Assembly: GCA_050245975.1 (NCBI GenBank)
Contig: JBFWWW010000026.1
Location: 1-32,462 of the forward strand
DNA length: 32,462 bases
Source of the DNA: JBFWWW01 sp050245975
GTDB lineage: Bacteria > Pseudomonadota > Alphaproteobacteria > Rhizobiales > Hyphomicrobiaceae
Direction: 5' to 3'
Part shown: piece after piece, positions 8,155-18,200 of the stretch
Position numbering within the stretch: position 1 is the first letter of the stretch
How the letters are laid out: every line of letters begins with the position of its first letter
Notes under the pieces: model-generated
Database searches by the model: none
Told to the model about the DNA's origin: nothing
The model's input: the letters and a program-made list of their open reading frames with translations, nothing else
Position numbers and translations under genes: made by a program

Positions 8155-8808
8155 ATGCACTACGATGCCATCGCCAACACGCACGGCCTGAGGCACGACC
8201 CGCTGAAGGCGCTCGTCGTGCCGCGGCCGATCGGCTGGATATCCTCGCTTGCCGCCGGCGGCGGCGTGAACCTGGCGCCCTACAGCTTCTTCAACGCGGT
8301 GGGCGACCGGCCGGGCTATGTCGTCGTCGGGTCGGGCGGCCCGAAGGACACGCTGCGCAACATCGCCGACACCGGCGAGTTCGTCTGCTCGCTGGCCACC
8401 TGGGACCTGCGCGAGGCGATGAACATGACGTCGGCGCCGGTGGCGCGCGGCGTCGACGAATTCCGCATCGCGGGCGTGACGCCGGCGGCGAGCCGGTTCG
8501 TCAAGCCGCCGCGGGTGAAGGAAAGCCCGGCCGCGCTCGAATGCCGGCACTGGCAGACGCTCGACCTGCCGGGCGGCACGCCGGAAGCGCCGTCGACCTA
8601 CGCGCTCATCATCGGCATCGTCGTCGGCGTCTATGTCGATGACGCCTACGTGCACGGCGGCATCGTCGATACCGGCGCGATGCGGCCGATCGCGCGGCTC
8701 GGCTACAAGGACTATGCCGTGGTGACGCCCGAGACCATGTTCGCCATGGACCGCCCGAGCGCGGAGGCGGGCCTCGCCCTGCTGCGCGAGGCGCCGGGCG
8801 CGGCATAG
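8155..8808 (+). CDS. Flavin reductase-like domain protein (DIM6/NTAB family)
   Basis: A 217-residue protein with the split-barrel FMN-binding fold: 'ALVVPRPIGWISSLAAGGGVNLAPYSFFNAV' near residues 20-50 and 'KDTLRNIADTGEFVCSLAT' near 65-83. These match the flavin-reductase-like family of flavin:NAD(P)H oxidoreductases and flavin-binding proteins. It follows the nitroreductase gene by only 12 bp, with GAGGAAAACC as ribosome binding region, so the two are very likely co-transcribed. A flavin-based redox pair acting on a common small molecule is a reasonable inference but not shown by sequence. Confidence 0.88.
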   Translation: MHYDAIANTHGLRHDPLKALVVPRPIGWISSLAAGGGVNLAPYSFFNAVGDRPGYVVVGSGGPKDTLRNIADTGEFVCSLATWDLREAMNMTSAPVARGVDEFRIAGVTPAASRFVKPPRVKESPAALECRHWQTLDLPGGTPEAPSTYALIIGIVVGVYVDDAYVHGGIVDTGAMRPIARLGYKDYAVVTPETMFAMDRPSAEAGLALLREAPGAA

Positions 8809-8882
8809 CGCCTTTCGTCCGCCGGCGCGGACCGCTAGTCTCGCCGCTCGTCTCGACCGATCATCAAACCGGGAGGATCGAC

Positions 8883-9584
8883 ATGGCGGACGCACAGGCG
8901 CTCGTTCTCGTGCCGGGACTGCTGTGCACGGCCGATCTCTACGCCGCGCAGATCGCGGGCCTCGGCGGCAAGGCGGCGATCACGGTCGCCGATCACACGC
9001 GCCACGACAGCATGGCCGGGATCGCGCGCGCGATCCTGGCGGCAGCACCGGAGCGCTTCGCGCTCGCCGGGCTGTCGATGGGCGGCTACATCGCCTTCGA
9101 GATCATGCGGCAGGCGCCGGAGCGGGTGAGGAAGCTGGCGCTGCTCGACACCATGCAGACCGCCGACACGGCCGACCGCTCGGAGAACCGCCGCCGGCAG
9201 GTGGCGCTGGCGCGCGAAAAGGGCATCCAGGCCGTCATGGACAGCCTCGTGCCGCTGTTCCTGCATCCCGAGCACGCGAAGGATGCGGCGCTGGTGGCGC
9301 GCGTGCGCAAGATGGCGGACGATACGGGCGTGGACGCCTTCGCGCGCCAGCAGGAGGCGATCATCGGCCGCGCCGACAGCGCGCCGACGCTGGCGGCCGT
9401 CGCCTGCCCGACGCTGGTGATCGTGGGCGCGCAGGACGAATTGACGCCGGTGGCGCGCAGCCGGGAAATGGCGGCCGGCATCGCCGGCGCGCGCCTCGAG
9501 ATCATCCCCTACTGCGGCCACCTCTCCACGCTGGAAAAGCCGGAGACGGTGACGCGGCTGCTGGCCGGCTGGCTCGCCGGCTAG
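8883..9584 (+). CDS. Alpha/beta hydrolase
   Basis: A 233-residue alpha/beta-hydrolase. The nucleophile elbow is 'GLSMGGY' with Ser65. The likely acid is Asp185 in 'VGAQDELTP' and the catalytic histidine is His213 in 'YCGHLSTLEKPE'. The N-terminal 'VLVPGLLCTADLY' is the oxyanion-hole strand, with a short cap region between. It resembles carboxylesterases and lactone hydrolases of the 3-oxoadipate enol-lactonase type, but no aromatic-degradation genes are near. The ATG has GGGAGGATCGAC directly before it. It lies 74 bp after the flavin-reductase-like gene, so it may be part of the same transcript. It has no signal peptide. Confidence 0.88.
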   Translation: MADAQALVLVPGLLCTADLYAAQIAGLGGKAAITVADHTRHDSMAGIARAILAAAPERFALAGLSMGGYIAFEIMRQAPERVRKLALLDTMQTADTADRSENRRRQVALAREKGIQAVMDSLVPLFLHPEHAKDAALVARVRKMADDTGVDAFARQQEAIIGRADSAPTLAAVACPTLVIVGAQDELTPVARSREMAAGIAGARLEIIPYCGHLSTLEKPETVTRLLAGWLAG

Positions 9585-9591
9585 CGCGCTA
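9582..9591. other. Palindrome formed by two convergent stop codons
   Basis: TAGCGCGCTA is a perfect 10-bp palindrome whose two ends are the stop codon of the hydrolase (plus strand) and the stop codon of aqpZ (minus strand). The genes therefore end 4 bp apart, with no room for separate terminators. Confidence 0.8.
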
Positions 9592-10260
9592 CTCGTTCTG
9601 CAGCCACTTGGCGACGGTGCCGCCGGCGACGGCGCCGAGGATCGGCGCGACCCAGAACACCCACACCTGGCTCAGCGCGGTGGTGCCGCCGAACAGCGCC
9701 GCGGCGAGGCTGCGCGCGGGGTTGACGGAGGCGTTGGAGACCGGGATCGCCATGATGTGGATGGCGGTGAGCGCCAGGCCGATGGCGATGGGCGCGAAGC
9801 CGACCGGGGCGCGCTTCGAGGTGGCGCCCATGATGACGATGAGGAAGAAGGCCGTCAGCACGAACTCGAGCAGCAGCACGGAGCCGAGGCCGATCTTGAG
9901 CATCGACAGGCTGTCGTAGCCGTTGGCGGCGAAGGTCGCGGGCGCGTGGCCGACGACCTTGAACACGGCGCAGGCGACGATGGCGCCGGCGCACTGGGCG
10001 ATGATGTAGCCGATGGCGCTGGCGGTGGGGAAGCGGCCGCCGGCGACGAGGCCGAGCGTGACCGCCGGATTGTAGTGGCCGCCGGAAATGTGGCCGATGG
10101 AGAAGGCGAGCACCATGACGGTGAGGCCGATGGAGAACGCGACGCCGAGAATGCCGGCGGCACCGGACGGTGCGCCGAAGGAATAGAAGGCCGCCCCGAG
10201 CACGGACGACATGAGCATGAACGTGCCGATAAATTCGGCGGCGAGTGCGCGCTGATTCAT
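9589..10260 (-). CDS. aqpZ: Aquaporin Z
   Basis: A 223-residue six-helix membrane channel of the MIP family that lets water across the inner membrane. Both NPA boxes are present: 'GGHYNPAVTLG' near residues 58-68 and 'ASVNPARSLAA' in the second half. The stretch 'TAIHIMAIPVSNASVNPARS' carries the selectivity-filter His and Arg expected of a water-selective AqpZ rather than a glycerol channel. The C-terminal 'VWVFWVAPILGAVAGG' is also AqpZ-like. The frame extends 19 codons further upstream, but the ATG at 10260 gives the family N-terminus ('ALAAEFIGTF') with GGGGGAAG just before it. Convergent with the hydrolase gene. Confidence 0.93.
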   Translation of the reverse strand: MNQRALAAEFIGTFMLMSSVLGAAFYSFGAPSGAAGILGVAFSIGLTVMVLAFSIGHISGGHYNPAVTLGLVAGGRFPTASAIGYIIAQCAGAIVACAVFKVVGHAPATFAANGYDSLSMLKIGLGSVLLLEFVLTAFFLIVIMGATSKRAPVGFAPIAIGLALTAIHIMAIPVSNASVNPARSLAAALFGGTTALSQVWVFWVAPILGAVAGGTVAKWLQNE

Positions 10261-10366
10261 TGGTCTTCCCCCGATGTGCGACCGCGCCGCGCCGGCTGGC
10301 CGGCGCGAATCGATCACGCAAATGCTAGGGCAAGATCACCTGTGTTGGAATTGGGCGCGTGGGGGA

Positions 10367-10384
10367 TCGTGTCTCGAGACACGA
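10367..10384. promoter_or_regulatory. 18-bp perfect palindrome upstream of aqpZ
   Basis: TCGTGTCTC followed directly by its reverse complement GAGACACGA, 107 bp before the aqpZ start on that gene's coding strand. There is no loop and no T-tract, so a protein-binding operator is more likely than a terminator. The regulator is unknown. Confidence 0.45.
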
Positions 10385-10396
10385 CCCGAGCGCAGA

Positions 10397-10534
10397 TCAC
10401 GCGGCCTGCGGACGGCGCTTGATCTTGCGGTAACGATGATCGGTGGCGGCATTGCGCGCCACCGAAAGATCGTACGCGGCCTGCAGGTTGCGCGGCGGCC
10501 CCCGAAGATCGGAAAGCGCCTTGGCGGAGGCCAC
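10397..10534 (-). CDS. Possible 45-residue small protein downstream of parE
   Basis: A GTG-started frame of 45 codons reading 'ASAKALSDLRGPPRNLQAAY' then 'DLSVARNAATDHRYRKIKRR' and ending 'PQAA'. About four in five codons end in G or C, as in the neighbouring genes, and the composition is protein-like (helical, basic C-terminus). No convincing ribosome binding site is visible, and the frame stays open upstream into the end of parE. It begins 37 bp after the parE stop. It could be a real small gene or a remnant. I do not recognise it. Confidence 0.25.
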   Translation of the reverse strand: MASAKALSDLRGPPRNLQAAYDLSVARNAATDHRYRKIKRRPQAA

Positions 10535-10571
10535 AGTGCGCGGTGGAGGCTGAACGGCGAGGCGGGCGGCC

Positions 10572-12572
10572 TCAGATGTCGAGGTCGCGGGCGAAGGCGG
10601 CGTGCTCCTGGATGAAGCGGAAGCGCGCCTCGGGCTTGGAGCCCATCAGGTCGCTGATGGCCTGGCTCAACGTGTCCTTGTCGTCGGCGATCTCGACCTT
10701 GAGCAGCGTGCGCCGGCCGGGGTCCATCGTCGTTTCCTTGAGCTGGGACGCGTTCATCTCGCCCAGGCCCTTGAAGCGGCTGATCTCGACCTTGGCGTTG
10801 GCGGCGAACTCGCGCTTCAGGAGCTCGTCCTTGTGCCGGTCGTCGCGGGCATAGAAGGACTTGGCGCCGTGCGCGAGCTTGTAGAGCGGCGGCACCGCCA
10901 GATAGAGGTGGCCGTTCTCGATCAGCTCCGGCATCTCCTGGTAGAAGAACGTGATGAGCAGGGAGGCGATGTGCGCGCCGTCGACGTCGGCGTCGGTCAT
11001 GACGATGACGCGCTCGTAGCGCAGGTCCTCGTCGCGGTACTTGGCGCCGGTGCCGACGCCGAGCGCCTGCACCAGGTCGGACAGGAGCTGGTTCTGCGAC
11101 AGCTTCTGCGACGAGGCGTTGGCGACGTTCAGGATCTTGCCGCGCAGGGGCAGAATGGCCTGCGTGTTGCGGTCGCGGGCCTGCTTGGCCGAGCCGCCGG
11201 CGCTGTCGCCCTCGACGATGAAGATCTCGGTGCCGATGTTGCAATTGGCCGTGCAGTCGGCGAGCTTGCCGGGCAGCCGCAGCTTGCGGGTGGCGCTCTG
11301 GCGGCCGACCTCCTTCTCGCGCTTGCGCTTGAGGCGCTCCTCGGCCTGGTCGATGGCCCATTCGAGCAGCCGCGTCGCCTGCTGCGGGCTGTCGGCGAGC
11401 CAGTGGTCGAAGGCATCGCGCACCGCGCCCTCGACGATGCGCACGGCTTCCTGGGTGGCGAGCTTGTCCTTGGTCTGGCCCTGGAACTCGGGTTCGCGGA
11501 TGAAGACGGAGAGCATGGCGGCGGCGGTGCCGAGCACGTCGTCGGCGGTGATCTGGCCGGCGCGGCGGTTGCCGACGCGCTCGCCGAAGTCGCGCAGGCC
11601 GCGCGAGAGGGCGGAGCGCAGGCCGTTCTCGTGCGTGCCGCCGTCGGGCGTCGGGATGGTGTTGCAGTAGGAATGGACGAAGCCGTCCTCGTCGGCGACC
11701 CAGCACACGGCCCACTCGACGGAGCCGTGGCCGCCCTCCTTGTCGATGCGGCCGGAGAACATATCCTTGGTGACGCGCGTCTGGCCGTCGATGGAGGCTT
11801 CGAGATAGTCCTTGAGGCCGCCGGGGAAATGGAAGACGGCGCTCGTCGGCGTGTCGTCGGTGATGAGCGAGGGCGCGCAGGTCCAGCGGATCTCGACGCC
11901 GCCGAAGAGATAGGCCTTGGAGCGCGCCATGCGGAAGAGGCGCGCCGGCTTGAAGGCGGCGCCCTTGCCGAAAATCTTCTCGTCCGGCCTGAAGCGCACC
12001 TTGGTGCCGCGCCGGTTCATGATGGAGCCGAGCTTCTCCAGCCGGCCCTGCGGCTCGCCGCGGCTGAAGGTCATGCGATAGAGCTGCTGGCTGCGCGCCA
12101 CCTCGACCTGCAGCGTCTCGGAGAGCGCGTTGACGACCGACACGCCGACGCCGTGCAGGCCGCCGGAGGTATTGTAGGCCTTGCCGTCGAACTTTCCGCC
12201 CGAGTGCAGCGTCGTCATGATGACTTCGAGGGCGGACTTGCTCTTGAACTTGGGATGCGGGTCGACCGGGATGCCGCGGCCGTTGTCGTAGACGGAGAGG
12301 AAGCCGTCGGCGTCGAACTCCACCTCGATGAAGCTCGCGTGACCCGCGACCGCCTCGTCCATGGCGTTGTCGATCACCTCGGCGAAGAGGTGGTGCAGCG
12401 CCTTCTCGTCGGTGCCGCCGATGTACATGCCGGGGCGGCGGCGCACGGGCTCCAGGCCCTCGAGCACCTCGATGTCGGCGGCGGTGTAGCTCTCCTCGGC
12501 GCTGCGCTGGCGCCCCCGCTTGCCGGCGAAGGCGTCCTCGAGCTTGGCGAAGAGGTCACGTGACGAAGCCAT
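10572..12572 (-). CDS. parE: DNA topoisomerase IV subunit B
   Basis: A 666-residue type IIA topoisomerase ATPase subunit that works with ParC to decatenate daughter chromosomes. GHKL ATPase motifs appear in order: 'EVIDNAMDEAVAG', 'DNGRGIP', and 'SGGLHGVGVSVVNALS'. The TOPRIM domain has 'FIVEGDSAGGSAKQARDR' and 'MTDADVDGAHIASLL'. 'AKQARDR' and 'SRFKGLGEMNASQLKETTM' fit ParE rather than GyrB. It has ParE length without the GyrB insert. The frame runs 72 codons further upstream, but that part is Pro/Arg-rich. The ATG at 12572 starts 'MASSRDLFAKLEDAF', normal for alphaproteobacterial ParE. It is divergent from the MATE exporter gene, 236 bp away. Confidence 0.95.
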   Translation of the reverse strand: MASSRDLFAKLEDAFAGKRGRQRSAEESYTAADIEVLEGLEPVRRRPGMYIGGTDEKALHHLFAEVIDNAMDEAVAGHASFIEVEFDADGFLSVYDNGRGIPVDPHPKFKSKSALEVIMTTLHSGGKFDGKAYNTSGGLHGVGVSVVNALSETLQVEVARSQQLYRMTFSRGEPQGRLEKLGSIMNRRGTKVRFRPDEKIFGKGAAFKPARLFRMARSKAYLFGGVEIRWTCAPSLITDDTPTSAVFHFPGGLKDYLEASIDGQTRVTKDMFSGRIDKEGGHGSVEWAVCWVADEDGFVHSYCNTIPTPDGGTHENGLRSALSRGLRDFGERVGNRRAGQITADDVLGTAAAMLSVFIREPEFQGQTKDKLATQEAVRIVEGAVRDAFDHWLADSPQQATRLLEWAIDQAEERLKRKREKEVGRQSATRKLRLPGKLADCTANCNIGTEIFIVEGDSAGGSAKQARDRNTQAILPLRGKILNVANASSQKLSQNQLLSDLVQALGVGTGAKYRDEDLRYERVIVMTDADVDGAHIASLLITFFYQEMPELIENGHLYLAVPPLYKLAHGAKSFYARDDRHKDELLKREFAANAKVEISRFKGLGEMNASQLKETTMDPGRRTLLKVEIADDKDTLSQAISDLMGSKPEARFRFIQEHAAFARDLDI

Positions 12573-12808
12573 CGGCGCTGTCTGATCCCTGGTTGTTCTT
12601 AAGCTCCGGTTCTGCGGCGAATCTCGCGCGCCCGGTGTGGGCGAGGTGGTCGCACCGCGCGGCCGATTTGGCAAGCACCCCGGGGTTGCCGGACCGGGGA
12701 ACGGACAAGCCGGACGCCGTAGCGGACGCGGGATCGGCGCCATTCCGCGCCGGGTGTGGCCCGGCCGCCATGCTTCCATTTCGCGCACGCCCTTCTATGG
12801 TGCCGGCC

Positions 12809-14230
12809 ATGACCGCAAACGGGACGACAACAGCCGCGGGCGCCAGGCCGCCGGCGGGCGGCACGGTCTGGCGCGCCGAGATGGCCGATACGCTGCGGCT
12901 CGCGGCGCCGCTGGCGCTGACGCAGCTGGGCCACGTGGCGATGATGACCACCGACCTGGCGCTGCTGGGGCGGCTGGGCGACAGGATCGTGGCGGCGGCG
13001 GCGCTGGCGCAGACGGTGCTGTTCGCCGCGTTCATGGTCGGCATGGGGCTCGTGTCGGCGGTGGCGCCGCTCGCCTCGCAGGCCTTCGGCGCGCGCCAGC
13101 CGCGCATGGTGCGCCGCTCGCTGCGCGTCGGGCTGTGGGTGGCGGTGCTGGCCGGCGTGCCGCTCACCGCCTCGCAGCTGTGGGGCAGCCACATCCTGAC
13201 GGCGCTGGGCCAGCAGCCGGCGGAGGCGGAACTCGCCGGCCGCTATCTCATGGGGCTCGCCTGGAGCATGGTGCCGGCGTGGGTGTTCATCGCCCTGCGC
13301 AATTTCATGAGCGCGGTGAACCGGCCGGAGCCGGCGCTGTGGATCACGCTGGCGGCCATCCCGGCCAACGCGCTGATCGTCTACGTGCTGATCCACGGCG
13401 AATTCGGCCTGCCGCGGCTCGACCTCCTGGGCGCGGGGATCGGCACGGCGCTGGTCAACGTCGGCATGTGCGCGGCCGCCGTGTGGGTGTGCATGACGCG
13501 CCGGCCGTTCCGCAAATACCAGGTGCTGGGGCGCTTCTGGCGCGCGGACTGGCCGCTGCTCGTGCGGCTGGTGGCGGTCGGCACGCCGATCGCGGGCGCC
13601 TTCCTGCTGGAGTACGGCGTCTTCGCCGCGGCGGCGCTGCTGATGGGCACCATCGGCACGACGGCGCTCGCCGCGCACCAGATCGCGCTGCAGACGGCGT
13701 CGGTCATGTTCATGGTGCCGTTCGGTATTTCGCTCGCCGCCACCGTGCGGGTCGGCCACGCGGCGGGGCGGCGCGATGCGGCGGCGACGCGGCGGGCGGG
13801 GTTCGCCGCGCTGGCGCTGGGCGCTGTGTTCATGACGGCGATGACGGCGCTCGTCGCGCTGACGCGGCATTCCATCCCGCTGCTGTTCCTCGGCGGCGCG
13901 GCGGCGGGGGCGGGCGAGACCATCGCGCTCGCGGCGAGCCTGCTGCTGCTCGGCATGAGCTTCTTCATCTGCGACGGCGTGCAGACGGTGGCGGCGGGCG
14001 CGCTGCGCGGCCTCAACGACACGCGCGTGCCGCTCATCTTCGCGGTGGTGAGCTTCTGGCTGATCGGGTTCACGAGCTGCTACGGGTTCGCGTTCACGGC
14101 CGGGCTCGGCGCCGTCGGCGTATGGATCGGGCTGTCGGCCGGGCTCGCGGTCTACGCGGTGCTGCTGGTGTGGCGCTTCCACGTGCTGACGCGGGCGTGC
14201 TACCTGCCCGACGCGCCGGCGCCGGCCTGA
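12809..14230 (+). CDS. MATE family multidrug/metabolite exporter
   Basis: A protein of 473 residues with about 12 hydrophobic segments, of the NorM-like branch of the MATE family, which exports cationic compounds in exchange for Na+ or H+. Family motifs include 'APLALTQLGHVAMMTTDLAL' near residue 32, 'GLVSAVAPLASQAFGARQ' near 80-97 and 'GAGIGTALVNVG' at mid-protein. The second half repeats the topology, with 'TTALAAHQIALQTASVMFMV' and 'DGVQTVAAGALRGLNDTRVP'. Three in-frame ATGs are candidates (12770, 12797, 12809). None has a clear Shine-Dalgarno, and the choice of 12809 is tentative. It ends 3 bp before the stop of panC on the other strand. The substrate cannot be inferred. Confidence 0.9.
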   Translation: MTANGTTTAAGARPPAGGTVWRAEMADTLRLAAPLALTQLGHVAMMTTDLALLGRLGDRIVAAAALAQTVLFAAFMVGMGLVSAVAPLASQAFGARQPRMVRRSLRVGLWVAVLAGVPLTASQLWGSHILTALGQQPAEAELAGRYLMGLAWSMVPAWVFIALRNFMSAVNRPEPALWITLAAIPANALIVYVLIHGEFGLPRLDLLGAGIGTALVNVGMCAAAVWVCMTRRPFRKYQVLGRFWRADWPLLVRLVAVGTPIAGAFLLEYGVFAAAALLMGTIGTTALAAHQIALQTASVMFMVPFGISLAATVRVGHAAGRRDAAATRRAGFAALALGAVFMTAMTALVALTRHSIPLLFLGGAAAGAGETIALAASLLLLGMSFFICDGVQTVAAGALRGLNDTRVPLIFAVVSFWLIGFTSCYGFAFTAGLGAVGVWIGLSAGLAVYAVLLVWRFHVLTRACYLPDAPAPA

Positions 14231-14233
14231 GGC

Positions 14234-15079
14234 TCAGGCGACGGCGACGTTGTCGATGAGGCGCGTCCGGCCGAGCCAGGCGGCGGCGAGGACGCGCAGC
14301 GGGCCGGCAAAGCCCGGCGCGGCGGGCGCGAGCGTGACGGCATCGCGCAGCTCGAGATAGTCGACCTTGAAGCCGGCCGCCTCGAGGTCGCGGCGGCCGC
14401 GTGCCAGAGCGGCGGCGGCTGCGTCGGTGCGCGCGGCCGCGGCGACGGCGGCGATGACGCGGTGGATCGTCGGCGCGACGGTGCGCTCCTCCGCCGTCAG
14501 GTAGCGGTTGCGCGAGCTCATGGCGAGGCCGTCCGCCTCGCGCACGGTCGGCACGCCGAGGATGGCGAGCGGCAGGTCGAGGTCGCGCACCATCTGGCGC
14601 ACGACGCAGAGCTGCTGGTAGTCCTTCTCGCCGAACACGGCCACGTCCGGCCCGACCTGGGTGAAGAGCTTGCAGCAGACCGTGGCGACGCCGCCGAAGA
14701 AATGGGGCCGGACGTCGCTTTCGAGGCCGTCGGCGGCACCGGCGGGAACGACGCGGGTGGCAAAGCCGGGCGGGTACATCTCGGACGCCGCCGGCGCCCA
14801 CACGAGATCGGCGCCCAGGGTTTCGAGCAGCGCCAGGTCCGCCGCGAAGGTGCGCGGATAGGTGGCGAGATCCTCGGTGGGCGCGAACTGCGCCGGATTG
14901 ACGAAGATCGAGACGGCGACGCGGTCGGCATGGCGGCGCGCGGCGCGCACGAGTTCCAGATGCCCCTCGTGCAGCGCCCCCATCGTCGGAACGAGGCCGA
15001 TGCGCGCGCCGCCCGCGCGCCAGGCGGCGGTGAGCGTCCTGAGCTCGGCGACGGTGCGGATGACGGCAGGTGCGGGCAT
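14234..15079 (-). CDS. panC: Pantothenate synthetase (pantoate-beta-alanine ligase)
   Basis: A 281-residue cytoplasmic enzyme that joins pantoate and beta-alanine using ATP, the last step of vitamin B5 synthesis. The HIGH-type nucleotide-binding motif is 'LVPTMGALHEGHLELVRAA' (near residues 30-48). 'VAVSIFVNPAQFAPTEDLATYP' binds substrates. 'VAVFGEKDYQQL' and the KMSKS-like 'GLAMSSRNRYL' complete the ATP site. Length and motif order match the family fully. It is convergent with the MATE gene (3-bp gap) and divergent from putA (137 bp). No panB or panD is in this window, so the pathway genes are dispersed here. Confidence 0.96.
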   Translation of the reverse strand: MPAPAVIRTVAELRTLTAAWRAGGARIGLVPTMGALHEGHLELVRAARRHADRVAVSIFVNPAQFAPTEDLATYPRTFAADLALLETLGADLVWAPAASEMYPPGFATRVVPAGAADGLESDVRPHFFGGVATVCCKLFTQVGPDVAVFGEKDYQQLCVVRQMVRDLDLPLAILGVPTVREADGLAMSSRNRYLTAEERTVAPTIHRVIAAVAAAARTDAAAAALARGRRDLEAAGFKVDYLELRDAVTLAPAAPGFAGPLRVLAAAWLGRTRLIDNVAVA

Positions 15080-15216
15080 GACGGCCTGGCGCTTCGGTTG
15101 CGGGTCTCAAGCGCCCATATAGGGGAGAGGCGCGTCCGCGCCAACCGGTGCCGCGCGGCGCGCGCGATCTGCTAGACTGCGGCCGGGGGCGAATCGGGAT
15201 TCGAGGCGGCGAGAGC

Positions 15217-18200
15217 ATGGGCAATGTCAGCGCGGCATTCCACAGGGACATCGCGGGAGCGCCGGGCGTGCCGCCGCGCGACGAGATCGCCGCCTATCAC
15301 CTGATCGACGAGATGCGGCTCGTCGGCGGGCTCGTCGAGCGGGCGGTCTATACCGAGGACGAGCGCCGGCGCATCCACGATCTCGCCCAGCGGCTGGTGC
15401 TCGCCATCCGCGCCAAGCCGCACGCGGAAGGCGGCATCGACGCCTTCATGCACGAGTACGGGCTGACGACGGAGGAGGGCATCATCCTGATGTGCCTCGC
15501 CGAGTCGCTGCTGCGCATCCCCGATGCCGGGACGGCGGACGCGCTGATCGCGGAAAAGATCGGCTCGGGCCAGTGGGCGCGCCACCTCGGGGCGTCCGAC
15601 AGCCTGTTCGTCAACGCCTCGACGTTCGGGCTCATGCTGACCGGGCGCGTCGTACGCCTCGGCGAGGCGAAGGGACCGGGCGCGGCCAACATCCTCAAGC
15701 GCGCCGTGGCGCGGTCGGGCGAGCCCGTCATCCGCCAGGCGCTGCGCCAGGCGATGCGCATCCTCGGCGACAACTTCGTGCTCGGGCGCACGATCAAGGA
15801 GGCGCTGGCGCGCGCCGCCCCGCTCGCCGCGCGCGGCTATCGCTTCTCCTACGACATGCTGGGCGAGGGCGCGCGCACGGCGCGCGACGCGGAACACTAC
15901 TTCGACCGCTACATGGACGCGCTGGAGGCGATCGGGCGCGATGCCGGCGCGGCGCCGCAGGCGACGGCGGAGGCGCTGACGGCGCGGCCGGGCCTGTCGA
16001 TCAAGCTGTCGGCGATCCATCCGCGCTTCGAGGCGGCCAAGACGGAGCAGCTCGCGCGCGAGCTCACGCCGCGGCTCGTCGCGGTGGCGGCGGCGGCGCG
16101 CAACCTGGGCCTGTCGGTCACGGTGGATGCGGAGGAGCAGGACCGGCTCGACACCACGCTCGAGACGTTCGCGGCCGCCTACATGAACCCGCGGCTCGAC
16201 GGCTGGACCGGGTTCGGCATCGCCGTGCAGGCCTACGGCCGGCGCGCGATCCCGGTGCTCCGGTGGCTCAGGCGGCTGGCGCAGGCGGGCGGCCGGCGCA
16301 TCCCGGTGCGGCTCGTCAAGGGCGCCTACTGGGACAGCGAGATCAAGTGGGCGCAGGAGCGCGGGCTCGACGACTACCCCGTGCTGACGCGCAAGATGCA
16401 CACGGACCTGTCCTACCTGGCGTGCATGCGCTTCCTGCTGTCGGACCCGGTGGCGTTCTTTCCCCAGTTCGCGACCCACAACGCGCACACGCTGGCCGCC
16501 GCCTACGTGGCGGGCGGGGCGCAGGCCTACGAGTTCCAGCGCCTGCACGGCATGGGCGAGGCGCTCTACGGCGAGGTCGTGGGCGACGAGCGGCTCGGCC
16601 GCGCCTGCCGCATCTACGCGCCGGTGGGCGGGCACGAGGACCTGCTCGCCTATCTCGTGCGGCGCCTCTTGGAGAACGGCGCCAACACGTCGTTCGTGCA
16701 TCGCCTCGGCGACGCCAAGGCGCCGGTGTCGGACATCATCCGCGATCCGGTGCAGGCGGCGGAGGTGGAGGTGACGTCGGGCCGGCAGCCGGCGCGCACG
16801 GTGCCCAAGCCGGCCGAGATCTTCGGCGCGACGCGCATCAACAGCCGCGGCATGGCGCTGTGGGAGCCGGCGGTGCGCGAGCCGCTGCTCGACCGTATCG
16901 CGACGGAGCTCAAGACGCCGTTTGCCGCCGGGCCGATCGTCGACGGCCGCGCCGTCACCGGGGGGCAGACGGCGGAGCTGGTGCTGTGCCCGCACGACCG
17001 GCGCGAGCGCATCGGCACGGTGCGCGCGGCGAGCCCCGAGGACGTCGAGACGGCGATCGCGCGCGCGGGCGCGGCGCAGCACGCCTGGGACCGGCTCGGC
17101 GGGCCGGAGCGCGCCACGATCCTCGAACGGGCGGCAAATCTCTACGAGCGCGACCGCGACCGGCTCATCGCCGTGATGGTGCGCGAGGCCGGCAAGACGC
17201 TCGACAACGCGCTGGGCGACGTGCGCGAGGCGGTGGACTTCCTGCGCTACTACGCGGGCGAGGCGCGGCGCCTCTTCACGCAGCCGGTGAGCCTCAGGGG
17301 CCCGACGGGCGAGACCGACACGATCGAGCTGCGCGGGCGCGGGGCCTTCGCGTGCATCTCGCCGTGGAATTTCCCGCTCGCCATCTTCACGGGCCAGATC
17401 GCGGCGGCGCTGGCGGCGGGCAACACGGTCTTGGCCAAGCCCGCCGAGCAGACGCCGGTGACGGCGTTCCTCGCTGTCCAGCTCCTGCATGAGGCCGGCG
17501 TGCCGCACGGTGTGCTGCACCTGCTACCGGGGCGCGGGGATGTCGGCGCGGCGCTGGTGCGCGACAGGCGTGTTGCCGGCGTCGCCTTCACGGGCTCGAA
17601 CGAGACGGCGTGGGCGATCCAGAAGGCGCTCGCCGACCGGCGTGCCGCCATCGTGCCCTTCATCGCCGAGACGGGCGGCATGAACGCCATGATCGCCGAC
17701 AGCAGCGCGCTGCCCGAGCAGGTGGTGCGCGACGCGGTGCGCTCCGCCTTCGACTCGGCCGGCCAGCGCTGCTCGGCCGCGCGCGTGCTGTTCGTGCAGG
17801 ACGACGTGGCCGAGCCCATGATCAGGATGCTGGTGGGCGCGGTGGAGATGCTGGAGGTGGGCGATCCGCTCGCCTACGCGACGGACGTGGGGCCGGTGAT
17901 CGACGAGGACGCGCAGGACGGCCTCGACGCGCACAAGCTGCGCATGCAGCGCGAGGGCAAGGAACTGATCGACCTCGCGCTGCCGGACGCCTGCCGCGCG
18001 GGCACCTACGTGACGCCCGCCGTGTTCGAGATCCCGCGCCTCGACGTGCTGACGCGCGAGACGTTCGGACCGATCCTGCACGTGGTGCGCTTCGCGGGCG
18101 GACGGCTGCGCGAGGTGGTGGAGGCGATCAACGCCACCGGCTACGGGCTGACGCTCGGCGTGCACAGCCGCATCGGCGGGGTGGCGGATTTCGTCGCCGA

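Larger units (their letters stand above)
10261..10571. other. 311-bp gap between aqpZ and parE
   Basis: Both flanking genes are on the minus strand. The gap holds an 18-bp palindrome (10367-10384) and a possible 45-residue minus-strand reading frame (10397-10534), both listed separately. I see no clear terminator for parE and no strong promoter for aqpZ. Confidence 0.7.

Noticed and set aside
10602..12563. 653-codon plus-strand frame opposite parE
   Set aside because: Antisense shadow of parE, low-complexity Ala/Gly/Leu/Arg composition.
15172..17520. 782-codon minus-strand frame opposite putA
   Set aside because: Antisense shadow of an intact putA; the translation has no recognisable motif.
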